This document shows, piece after piece, positions 1 to 6,833 of a stretch of 9,657 bases of DNA. Origin of the DNA: Deltaproteobacteria bacterium (lineage in GTDB: Bacteria > Desulfobacterota > Desulfobulbia > Desulfobulbales > BM004); the NCBI GenBank assembly GCA_019312695.1, contig JAFDCT010000002.1, positions 1 through 9,657 on the forward strand. Reading direction: 5' to 3'. The notes under the pieces are model-generated. The model searched no databases. It was not told the DNA's origin and saw only the letters and a list, made by a program, of their open reading frames with translations. How positions within the stretch are numbered: the stretch's first letter is position 1; each line of letters opens with the position of its first letter. Made by a program: the position numbers and the translations under genes.

Positions 1-277
1 ATTTTTTTTTTTTTTGTGAAGCGTTGGTCATGTCCGGATATTCAACGCCAACTCCTGAACAAAAAAGTTTTAACCCTCCACCTGAGCCGGTTGATTCAAT
101 TTTGGGTGTCTTGAATTTTGTTGTCTTGCCGAATTGTTCAGCGACAACCGTGGCAAATGGATAAACGGTTGATGAGCCGACCACACTGATATAATCTCGG
201 GCCTGAGCCTGTGAAAGGCCAAAGCCAAAACTGAAAATTAACAGCCAAAGCAAGAGTACTGTTTTGCGGGTAAGCAT
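1..277 (-). CDS. pstS: PstS, periplasmic phosphate-binding protein of the Pst ABC importer (N-terminal part, cut by window edge)
   Basis: Only the first 92 codons are present; the frame is open to base 1. The start is ATG at 277-275, preceded by a strong ribosome binding site (AAGGAGA at 289-283, 5-base spacing). Residues 1-27 form a signal peptide: a basic start (MLTRK), a Leu/Phe-rich core and a likely cleavage site after AQA. The mature start contains VVGSSTVYPFATVVAEQF and then ESTGSGGGLKLFCSGVG, the two phosphate-contacting loops typical of the SphX-like branch of the PstS family (PBP-like domain), ending in PDMTNAS. By family knowledge the full protein is about 320-350 residues and hands phosphate to PstC/PstA. 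It lies 188 bases downstream of pstA on the same strand, behind its own Pho-box-like array. Oddity: at the edge the frame enters a run of 14 A (coding strand) read as consecutive Lys, which may be an assembly limit. Confidence 0.93.
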   Translation of the reverse strand, partial: MLTRKTVLLLWLLIFSFGFGLSQAQARDYISVVGSSTVYPFATVVAEQFGKTTKFKTPKIESTGSGGGLKLFCSGVGVEYPDMTNASQKKKK

Positions 278-355
278 ATCATTCTCCTTAAGATAAATAT
301 TAAATAATGGTGGTGATTAGGCCTTAGATAATCCGATCGCATCTGGTTGCTAAAG

Positions 356-401
356 AGTATGGTAGCTTTAAATTATTAAAAAAAGGTTAATATATTGTTA
401 A
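356..401 (-). promoter_or_regulatory. Pho-box-like array and candidate promoter of pstS
   Basis: Read on the minus strand, three hexamers occur at exact 11-base intervals: TTAACA (401-396), TTAACC (390-385) and TTAATA (379-374), separated by 5-base spacers. Twelve bases further on lies CATACT (361-356), a 4/6 match to a -10 element, about 78 bases before the pstS start. Known background: Bacillus PhoP sites are TTAACA-like hexamers with about 5-base spacers, and E. coli PhoB half-sites also repeat every 11 bases. The same arrangement occurs upstream of pstC. Inference: this is a binding site for the PhoB/PhoP-type regulator, giving phosphate-starvation expression of pstS apart from pstCA. A perfect 6-base inverted repeat (TTTTCC/GGAAAA, 413-438) lies just upstream, of unknown meaning. 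Confidence 0.6.
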
Positions 402-465
402 ATTTATTTAATTTTTCCGAGAACAATCGTTTGGAAAATGAATCTTCCGCTCAAATTACCTTAGC

Positions 466-1770
466 TTACCATCTTCTCTCAAAGCGGTTTCGCAGAATCA
501 CCGCCAAAGAATTTATGACAACAAGAAGAACGAGAAGCACGATAATGGCTGCTGAGGTTCGCTCAACAAAGGCCCGTTCCGGGCTGTCAGCCCAGAGAAA
601 TATCTGTACCGGCAAGGCAGTGGCAGGGGCTGTGAATCCTGTCGGTATATCTACAATAAAAGCCACCATGCCAATCATCAGAAGAGGGGCAGTTTCCCCC
701 AGGGCCCTGGCAATGCCGATTATTGTTCCGGTAAGCATACCGGGCATTGCCAGGGGCAGGACATGATGGAGTACCATCTGCATTTTTGAGGCACCCACAC
801 CCAGAGCAGCCTCTCTTATTGATGGTGGGACGGACTGCAGGGATGCCCTGCTTGCTATTATGATTACAGGCAGGGTCATAAGTGTCAGGACCAGACCGCC
901 AACTATCGGCGCCGAACGCGGCAGGTGGAAAAAGTTAATGAAGACAGCCAGGCCAAGCAGACCAAAAACAATGGAAGGAACTGCGGCAAGGTTATTGATA
1001 TTTACCTCAATGAGGTCAACCCATCTGTTGCGGGGAGCAAATTCTTCCAGGTATACAGCAGCAGCTACACCAGTAGGAAATGAGAGGAGCAGGGTGAGCG
1101 TCAGCGTGAGAATGGAGCCTACCAGGGCACCAAGGATACCGGCCAGTTCAGGTTCCCTGGAATCTCCGGAAGTGAAAAAGGCCCTGTTGAATTTTTTGGC
1201 AATTTTGGCATCAAGAGTCCATTTATCAAGCCATGCCAACTGTTTGTCACTCAAACGCCGGTCACTTTCCGGTACATCCCTGGCAATATGGCCCTTCATA
1301 AGCATATCAACATCGTCATCGGTTGGAACCCAGATTTTTACTGTCTTGCCAACGAGGTCAGGCTGCTGCCTTATGAGTTTTTGGAGTTGAAATGCAGCAC
1401 CGGTACTTACAAGTCCATAAAGCTCTTTTTTTTCTCTGCGGCCTGTTACTGCAGGGAACTCATTGCTGAGTGTCTGTTTTACCAGGCCCGGGAAATTCGA
1501 ATTGGCAGGGTTGTTTATATCTATGAAATCCGGATTGAAAAAGACCTCTAACTGGAGATAGGTTTGAAAAAACGCCTGATGCCCGTTTGAAATAATGGTG
1601 AAAAACAGGAGGGCCAGGAAAGAAAGACTGATGATAACAGCAATAAGGCCATACAGTTTAAAGCGCTGTTCTCTACTGTAGCGCCTGGCCAAACCCATGT
1701 TGACAATATCTATTGCCCTAGAGTTTTCTATCTGAGTTTCGCTCGGACCTTCAGTATTGGGATTACTCAT
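466..1770 (-). CDS. pstA: PstA, inner-membrane permease subunit of the Pst phosphate ABC transporter (long form)
   Basis: A 434-residue membrane protein that with PstC forms the phosphate channel. I chose ATG 1770-1768 because it gives the usual N-terminus (MSNPNTEGPS) and an 8-base overlap with the pstC stop, implying translational coupling; the open frame runs further up to 1863 but that part is pstC sequence. Residues about 40-60 are the first membrane helix. Residues about 62-205 are a soluble, probably periplasmic insertion resembling the DUF3333 region of long-form PstA. The permease domain follows (about 210-425), with several hydrophobic helices and the EAA loop at about 319-338 (REAALGVGASKMQMVL then LP), which docks on the ATPase PstB. 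A RALGETAP motif follows at about 355-362, conserved in PstA. It is much longer than E. coli PstA (about 296 residues) because of the insertion. pstB is not in the window. Confidence 0.95.
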   Translation of the reverse strand: MSNPNTEGPSETQIENSRAIDIVNMGLARRYSREQRFKLYGLIAVIISLSFLALLFFTIISNGHQAFFQTYLQLEVFFNPDFIDINNPANSNFPGLVKQTLSNEFPAVTGRREKKELYGLVSTGAAFQLQKLIRQQPDLVGKTVKIWVPTDDDVDMLMKGHIARDVPESDRRLSDKQLAWLDKWTLDAKIAKKFNRAFFTSGDSREPELAGILGALVGSILTLTLTLLLSFPTGVAAAVYLEEFAPRNRWVDLIEVNINNLAAVPSIVFGLLGLAVFINFFHLPRSAPIVGGLVLTLMTLPVIIIASRASLQSVPPSIREAALGVGASKMQMVLHHVLPLAMPGMLTGTIIGIARALGETAPLLMIGMVAFIVDIPTGFTAPATALPVQIFLWADSPERAFVERTSAAIIVLLVLLVVINSLAVILRNRFERRW

Positions 1771-3157
1771 ACTGTTCCCTGTATTTGCGCACAACATAGA
1801 GCGCGATGATATTGAGAATGAGCGTCGCCACAAAAAGAACAAGTCCCAGGGCAAAAGCTGCAAGGGTTTTGGGACTGTTAAACTCCTGGTCGCCGACCAG
1901 TAGGGTAACGATCTGTACCGTAACTGTAGTTACTGCCTGCAGGGGATTTGCTGTAAGGTTGGCAGCAAGTCCTGCGGCCATGACCACAATCATGGTTTCG
2001 CCAATGGCTCGCGAAACAGCCAGAAGTACACCTCCGACAATACCCGGAAGGGCTGCAGGCAAAACAACCTGCTTGATGGTTTCACTTTTGGTCGCACCGA
2101 GGGCCAGCGCACCATCACGCATGGCCTGAGGCACGGCATTGATAACATCATCTGAAAGGGAGGAGACAAAGGGGATGATCATGATGCCCATGACAAGTCC
2201 TGCGGCCAAGGCACTTTCCGAGGAAACATCAAGCCCGACTGTTATGCCCAGTTCACGAATAAATGGAGCAACGGTAAGGGCAGCAAAAAAACCGTAGACA
2301 ACTGTGGGGATGCCGGCCAGGATTTCGAGCAGGGGCTTGGCGACAGCCCTGAATTTTTTGTTGGCATACTCCGAAAGATATATGGCAGACATTAAGCCCA
2401 AAGGGACGGCAACAAGCATGGCTATGCCTGAAATCATTGCAGTTCCTGCAAAAACAGGAATAGCCCCAAAGGCACCCGAAGAACCGACCTGGTCTGCTCG
2501 GATTGCCATTTGGGGGCTCCATTCCAAGCCAAACAAAAATTCAGTTATAGGTATAACCCTGAAAAAACGGATTGCTTCGAAAAGCACCGACAAAACTATG
2601 CCGATGGTAGTGAAAATGGCAAAAGTTGAACAGGCAATAAAGAAAAAAGTTAAGACTTTTTCAACATGGTTTCTGGCCCGCAGAAAAGGTGTTATTCTCT
2701 GCCTGGCATAAAAGGTGCCGATAATGGCCAGAGAAATAACAGCAACAGCCAGGGCAGCGTTTGCAGTTGCCTGCAGGTTTCGATAGTTGTTTGCCGCGGC
2801 CTCCATTTCCGGCCTTATCACACCGCTTACTATGTTGCCGCTCGCAAGGTTTTTTATATCGTTTAATACCAGGTTGAGCCTGTTTTCGGGGAGTGCTTGA
2901 ATTTCCGGAGGCAAATGCGCCACGAGCAATTTTGTTATAATCCAAGGTTCGCATATCTGCCAGGCAACAAAGACAAACAGGGCGGGAAGTCCGCACCAGA
3001 GTGCAGTAAGCATTCCATAGTATACAGGCCTGGAATGCAAGACTTGCCTGCCCCTGTCACCAGCCATTCGGGTTAAAGAAAAGGCTCGTGTCCGACCGAG
3101 CTGGTAAGCAATGGTCGAGAGGCAAAAGAGTATCAGGATAAGCAAAGAAGTGGACAT
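1763..3157 (-). CDS. pstC: PstC, inner-membrane permease subunit of the Pst phosphate ABC transporter (long form)
   Basis: A 464-residue permease and the first gene of the minus-strand pst run. The ATG at 3157-3155 has GAGG just upstream, although the spacing is only 3 bases; an in-frame GTG at 3175 without a ribosome binding site is the alternative and would add six residues. The N-terminus has extra segments absent from short PstC: helices near 3-19 and 45-67, a hydrophilic stretch (about 70-128), and another helix near 131-150. The family domain then begins (TFFFIACSTFAIFTTIGIVL, 170-189), followed by the SSGAFGAIPVFAGT region and the EAA loop at about 348-372 (DGALALGATKSETIKQVV then LPAALPGI). 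SRAIGETM follows at 382-389. The gene ends in TAA at 1765-1763, inside the pstA start region. It is divergent from phoR and sits behind a Pho-box-like array and a TATAAT element. Confidence 0.94.
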   Translation of the reverse strand: MSTSLLILILFCLSTIAYQLGRTRAFSLTRMAGDRGRQVLHSRPVYYGMLTALWCGLPALFVFVAWQICEPWIITKLLVAHLPPEIQALPENRLNLVLNDIKNLASGNIVSGVIRPEMEAAANNYRNLQATANAALAVAVISLAIIGTFYARQRITPFLRARNHVEKVLTFFFIACSTFAIFTTIGIVLSVLFEAIRFFRVIPITEFLFGLEWSPQMAIRADQVGSSGAFGAIPVFAGTAMISGIAMLVAVPLGLMSAIYLSEYANKKFRAVAKPLLEILAGIPTVVYGFFAALTVAPFIRELGITVGLDVSSESALAAGLVMGIMIIPFVSSLSDDVINAVPQAMRDGALALGATKSETIKQVVLPAALPGIVGGVLLAVSRAIGETMIVVMAAGLAANLTANPLQAVTTVTVQIVTLLVGDQEFNSPKTLAAFALGLVLFVATLILNIIALYVVRKYREQYE

Positions 3158-3242
3158 AAACCTCAGCTGCGGCACTATATGGAGTTGCCGGGTATCCTTA
3201 TTTTAAAATATTCTGGGGCCCAAACATTCAAGTATTAACCAG

Positions 3243-3289
3243 ATTATACTAAACATATTATTATTAAGAAACGATTAAGATTCTGTTAA
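3243..3289 (-). promoter_or_regulatory. Pho-box-like array and promoter of pstC-pstA
   Basis: On the minus strand three hexamers, TTAACA (3289-3284), TTAATC (3278-3273) and TTAATA (3267-3262), repeat at exactly 11 bases with 5-base spacers. A perfect -10 TATAAT follows at 3248-3243, 13 bases after the array, with no recognisable -35 at the normal distance. This is the layout of an activator-dependent promoter in which the response regulator replaces -35 contacts, as known for PhoB- and PhoP-type promoters. The leader to the pstC ATG would be about 80 bases. The array lies in the 262-base gap between pstC and phoR, so it could also affect phoR, although I see no convincing -10 on the plus side. 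The binding protein is inferred. Confidence 0.68.
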
Positions 3290-3419
3290 TTTTTCCTTCT
3301 GCAGGTGACAGATTCGTTTTTCTTGTTTATCTCTACTCCGGAACACAGTTTCATTTAAAGTGAAGTCAAGGCAGGATTATTTTTTTCCTCGAATGAGCCA
3401 TCAATTGTTTGGTAAGAAA

Positions 3420-5198
3420 ATGCGCACGCTAAAGCTTAAATGGCAGCTTTTCCCATCATATATAATTATTCTTATCTGTGCCATGTCAGCAGTTTCCTGG
3501 TACGGCACCCACTCGTTAAAAAAATTTTATATTGAACAGATAGGGTCATTCCTAGAGGCACAGTCCGCCCTAATTCTCAGCCAGGTGACTGAGTTGGCCG
3601 GAACGGAAAACTTTACCGAACTGGAGAGCTTTTGCCGAGAGACGGGCAAAAAGGTTTCCACCCGCATCACAGTTGTCATGTTTGATGGTGAAGTTGTTTG
3701 TGACTCAGACCAGGATACCGGAACAATGCAGAACCATGCGAACCGCCCGGAGATAATTCAGGCCCTCTCAGGTAAGGTAGGTACGTCACAGCGATTCAGC
3801 ACAACAACAAGACAGCAAATGCTTTACGTGGCAATACCAATTAACGGAATGCATGCAATAGCAGGTGTCTTGAGAACCTCCGTGCCGCTTACCGCTATCG
3901 AGGCAGAACTGCACAGCCTTTATTTCAGGATAGCCATTGGCATTATTATTGTTATTATTTTTGCCTCAGGTATGACCCTTTTTATGGCAAGGAAAATCAG
4001 CAAGCCGCTCGAGCAGATGAAGCATGACTCTTTGCGATTTGCCAATGGTGATTTTAGGGAAAAAATTCTTGTTGCGGGTTCAGAAGAGATTGTTGGACTT
4101 GCCCAGGCCATGAACAGAATGGCATTACAGCTGGATGAAAGGATGCGTGCCGTTCTGGGCAAAAGTAATGAACTTGAGACTGTACTCTCCAGTATGACTG
4201 AAGGGGTTATAGCGGTCGATCTGGATGAAAAGGTTCTTTACATGAATGGGGCAGCACAAAAACAGCTTGATATTGTGCATGGCGTACAGGACAAAAGGCT
4301 TCCTGAAGTTGTTAGGAATATTGAACTGCTTCGCTTTATCCAGTACACCATTTCGCAGGATGAACAAACGGAAAAAACAATAGTATTTCATTTAGGCAAA
4401 AAGGATGAGAGAATATTACAGGTCCATGGAGCCCAGCTTTTTGAAACCAAAATGAGAAGGATCGGGGCACTGGTGGTAATCAATGATGTTTCCCGGTTGC
4501 TTCGCCTTGAAAATCTGCGGCGGGACCTTGTCGCCAATGTATCACATGAGCTCAAAACACCTATTACGTCGATAAAGGGGTATGTTGAAACATTACTTGA
4601 TGAAGCCGGGGAGCACCCACAGCACCTTAAAGATTTTTTGGAAATAATCGGCAAACAGACAAACAGACTGCATGCTATAGTTGAGGATTTGCTTTCCCTT
4701 GCCGAGATTGAACAGAAGAGTGACGGCAGAGAACTGATTTTTCTTGAGAAAGGACGCGTTATAGATGTGCTTCATGCCGCAATTGAGGCATGTTCGCTCA
4801 AGGCTGCTGATCACAATGTCCAAATAAGTCTCCATTGTGATGAAAAGATCCAAACCATGATAAATAGCCCCCTGCTTGAACAGGCTGTTATAAATCTGCT
4901 GGATAATGCCATAAAATACAGCAAGCCGGAAGGAACCGTACAAATTGATACTGATACCAAGGGAAAAGAAATTTTGATTAGTATAAAAGACAGTGGTTTG
5001 GGCATTGGGTCAAGACATTTAGACAGGCTTTTTGAAAGGTTTTATGTTGTTGACAAGGGGCGCAGCAGGGAATCCGGAGGGACAGGGCTTGGGTTGGCAA
5101 TTGTGAAGCATATTGTACAGGCACATGGAGGAAAAGTGGCAGTTGAAAGTGAGCTGAATAAAGGAAGCATTTTTACCATCCATCTACCCCGGATTTAG
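3420..5198 (+). CDS. phoR: PhoR-type phosphate-regulon sensor histidine kinase
   Basis: A 592-residue membrane kinase expected to sense the phosphate state through Pst/PhoU and phosphorylate a PhoB-type regulator. The ATG at 3420 puts a short basic lead (MRTLKLKWQLF) before helix one (about 12-28), as in PhoR homologues; GTG 3360 or ATG 3393 would add 20 or 9 residues, and none of the three has a good ribosome binding site. Residues about 30-165 are an extracytoplasmic sensor with two cysteines (72, 94) and the motif CDSDQD. Helix two is at about 168-190, HAMP at about 191-243, and a PAS-like domain at about 245-360. The HisKA domain has NVSHELKTP with phospho-acceptor His376. The ATPase domain has LLDNAIKYS (N box, 493-501), DSGLGIG (524-530) and GGTGLGLAIVKH (553-564). 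It is divergent from pstC and upstream of phoU, and no response-regulator gene adjoins it, so the exact cognate system is inferred. Confidence 0.9.
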   Translation: MRTLKLKWQLFPSYIIILICAMSAVSWYGTHSLKKFYIEQIGSFLEAQSALILSQVTELAGTENFTELESFCRETGKKVSTRITVVMFDGEVVCDSDQDTGTMQNHANRPEIIQALSGKVGTSQRFSTTTRQQMLYVAIPINGMHAIAGVLRTSVPLTAIEAELHSLYFRIAIGIIIVIIFASGMTLFMARKISKPLEQMKHDSLRFANGDFREKILVAGSEEIVGLAQAMNRMALQLDERMRAVLGKSNELETVLSSMTEGVIAVDLDEKVLYMNGAAQKQLDIVHGVQDKRLPEVVRNIELLRFIQYTISQDEQTEKTIVFHLGKKDERILQVHGAQLFETKMRRIGALVVINDVSRLLRLENLRRDLVANVSHELKTPITSIKGYVETLLDEAGEHPQHLKDFLEIIGKQTNRLHAIVEDLLSLAEIEQKSDGRELIFLEKGRVIDVLHAAIEACSLKAADHNVQISLHCDEKIQTMINSPLLEQAVINLLDNAIKYSKPEGTVQIDTDTKGKEILISIKDSGLGIGSRHLDRLFERFYVVDKGRSRESGGTGLGLAIVKHIVQAHGGKVAVESELNKGSIFTIHLPRI

Positions 5199-5381
5199 AG
5201 TTTAATTTTTGCTTCATGAGGACAAATTTAACTATCAAGACATGGTCTTTTTCGGCAATTGTGCTATATTGTTTTTTTAAAAAATGACGGGCGGATAAAT
5301 ATTGCATAAAATTAAATAAATAACAAAACGCTAGCACCTGTTGACCCTTTATTCTCCTTAAATTATTCAGGGAGTAGAACC
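5199..5381 (+). promoter_or_regulatory. phoR-phoU intergenic region with a possible extended -10 promoter
   Basis: This 183-base AT-rich gap has no open frame of note and no clear terminator for phoR. At 5262-5270 the sequence TGCTATATT fits an extended -10 element (TGn followed by TATATT); a good -35 is lacking. It would give a leader of about 100 bases to phoU. No 11-base TTAA array like those before pstC and pstS is present, so phoU-DUF47-pit may not be under the same direct control. A phoU ribosome binding site, GGAG at 5371-5374, ends the region. The promoter call is weak. Confidence 0.3.
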
Positions 5382-6050
5382 ATGCAAAAACATCTTCAGA
5401 AAGATATTGACAGCCTGAAAGACAAAATCATCACAATGGGAAGTGAGGCTGAGGACAGAGTCTATAAGGCATCACTGGCCCTTATCAACCGCGATGAAAG
5501 GCTGGTGGATGACGTTATCCAGTCAGACAGGCAGATTGACAAAATGGAAGTTGATATTGAGGAGCATTGTCTGAAGATCCTTGCGCTCTATCAGCCTGTT
5601 GCCATTGACCTGCGGTTCATCATTGCTGTCCTGAAAATTAATAACGAACTGGAAAGGGTGGGGGATATCGCGGTCAATATTGCTGAAAGGGCAGCATTTC
5701 TCAGCAAGTATAAGGACTTTGAGATTCCATATGATGTCAAGGGTATGGCAACAATTGTGGAGTCCATGCTTACCAGGAGTATTGACGCCCTGGTGCATAT
5801 GGATGTGCAGCTTGCCCATAAGATCCGGGCGGAAGATGATTCGGTGGATGAATATAACAGGGAAATGTATTCAAGGGTGAAAGATATGTTAATCAAGAGT
5901 CCTGAGGATATAAACTGCATGCTTCACGCCGTCTCAGCCGGTAGGCATCTTGAAAGAATTGCCGATCATGCCTGCAACATTGCTGAGGATGTCATCTACC
6001 TGGTTGATGCGGAGATAGTCAGGCACACTCCAGAGGTTTTTGAGGAATAA
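5382..6050 (+). CDS. phoU: PhoU, phosphate-signalling regulator
   Basis: A cytoplasmic all-helical protein of 222 residues, close to the usual PhoU length (about 215-240). It starts at ATG with GGAG seven bases upstream. It carries the two tandem three-helix PhoU repeats with their metal-binding signatures: ELERVGDIAVNIAE (89-102) in the first and HLERIADHACNIAED (189-203) in the second. By family knowledge PhoU links Pst transport activity to PhoR and keeps the Pho regulon off when phosphate is plentiful. Here it is not in the pstCAS strand but downstream of phoR and 84 bases upstream of the DUF47 gene. That position suggests it may also influence the PiT system. The 84-base gap to the next gene has only a weak TGACC/GGTCA inverted repeat (6081-6104). 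Confidence 0.95.
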   Translation: MQKHLQKDIDSLKDKIITMGSEAEDRVYKASLALINRDERLVDDVIQSDRQIDKMEVDIEEHCLKILALYQPVAIDLRFIIAVLKINNELERVGDIAVNIAERAAFLSKYKDFEIPYDVKGMATIVESMLTRSIDALVHMDVQLAHKIRAEDDSVDEYNREMYSRVKDMLIKSPEDINCMLHAVSAGRHLERIADHACNIAEDVIYLVDAEIVRHTPEVFEE

Positions 6051-6134
6051 AATGACATGCTTTTACTTTTTTGATATCTATGACCAATAACAGTAAAGCG
6101 GTCAGAACATATTCAATGAATTGAGGTAAATTAT

Positions 6135-6806
6135 ATGAATATCATAAAAGAGTTATTTAGCAAATCGCCTTTCGCTCCATTGGTAGAGCACACAAAAAAG
6201 GTCCATGAATGTGTTGAAATGCTTAAGCCGCTTATGGAAGCCCTGGTCAATGAGGATTATGACGAAATACGCAGGCTCCAGGATAAGATCTCCAGGCTGG
6301 AATATGAAGCGGATACAATCAAGCACAATGTGCGGGAGCATCTGCCCCGGCGTTATTTCATGCCGGTTGAGCGGGTGGACCTGGAAGGATTTATCAGCTG
6401 TCAGGATAATATCGCTGACAAGGCCGAAGACTTCGCAGTAATCCTTACATTGCGCAAGACAAAGCTGCACCCTGAAGTCATGGACAAGTTTTTTGATTTT
6501 CTGGATCAGGTATTTCAGGTTACCGGCACACTTCTTGGCGCAGCAATAGAGTTGAATAATCTTGCCGAGGCATCCTTCAGCGGCGCTGAAGCAAAGCATG
6601 TCCTTTCCATCCTCCACGGCCTTAATGAGGAGGAATGGAAGGCAGACCGCCTAGCGCGCAGCCTGAGTAAAGATGTATTTGCCCTTGAAAAGCAACTGGA
6701 TCCGATCACCATAATATTTTATGAAAAGATGATTCTTACTCTGGGCTCCATAGCAAATGAGGCGGAAAATGCCGGCGATAAACTCAGGAGCATGATCCTC
6801 AAATAA
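6135..6806 (+). CDS. DUF47 / PhoU-like protein, putative accessory regulator of the PiT permease
   Basis: A 223-residue cytoplasmic helical protein of the DUF47 (TIGR00153-like) family, a distant relative of PhoU. ATG 6135 has GAGG at 6123-6126 with eight-base spacing. The start MNIIKELFSKSPFAPLVEH is typical of this family. Acidic PhoU-like motifs are visible: ISRLEYEADTIKHNVREHL (52-70), QDNIADKAEDFAVIL (90-104) and ANEAENAGDKLRSMIL (207-222). Family members are repeatedly encoded next to PiT genes (for example orfA-pit in Sinorhizobium meliloti and ykaA beside a pit homologue in Bacillus subtilis) and are thought to modulate or assist phosphate uptake. Here it stops 27 bases before the PiT start, so co-transcription is very likely. 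The molecular role is inferred from family and context. Confidence 0.92.
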   Translation: MNIIKELFSKSPFAPLVEHTKKVHECVEMLKPLMEALVNEDYDEIRRLQDKISRLEYEADTIKHNVREHLPRRYFMPVERVDLEGFISCQDNIADKAEDFAVILTLRKTKLHPEVMDKFFDFLDQVFQVTGTLLGAAIELNNLAEASFSGAEAKHVLSILHGLNEEEWKADRLARSLSKDVFALEKQLDPITIIFYEKMILTLGSIANEAENAGDKLRSMILK

Positions 6807-6833
6807 TTTTTCCAGAATAAAGTCTTTGTTATC

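Noticed and set aside
315..333. GATTA/TAATC hairpin in the pstS leader as a riboswitch or attenuator
   Set aside because: Only five weak pairs with a 9-base loop, no conserved riboswitch core and no terminator.
395..766. Plus-strand open frame of 123 codons across the 3' end of pstA
   Set aside because: It lies opposite the conserved PstA permease domain, has a low-complexity Arg/Ala/Ser composition typical of antisense frames, and no family motif.
860..1390. Plus-strand open frame of 176 codons inside pstA
   Set aside because: Antisense shadow of PstA; Arg/Ser/Thr-rich with no recognisable domain, while the minus frame is a clear permease.
1771..1863. N-terminal extension of pstA by 31 codons
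   Set aside because: It would overlap deeply with pstC coding sequence and adds residues unlike PstA; ATG 1770 gives the normal start.
5341..5369. TTGACC with a downstream TATTCA as a phoU promoter
   Set aside because: The transcript would start within the ribosome binding site, leaving almost no leader, and the -10 match is poor.
6081..6104. TGACC/GGTCA inverted repeat between phoU and the DUF47 gene
   Set aside because: Five-base arms with a 14-base gap and no T run; not distinguishable from chance.
6153..6617. Minus-strand open frame of 154 codons opposite the DUF47 gene
   Set aside because: Antisense shadow; the plus frame carries the family motifs and a ribosome binding site.
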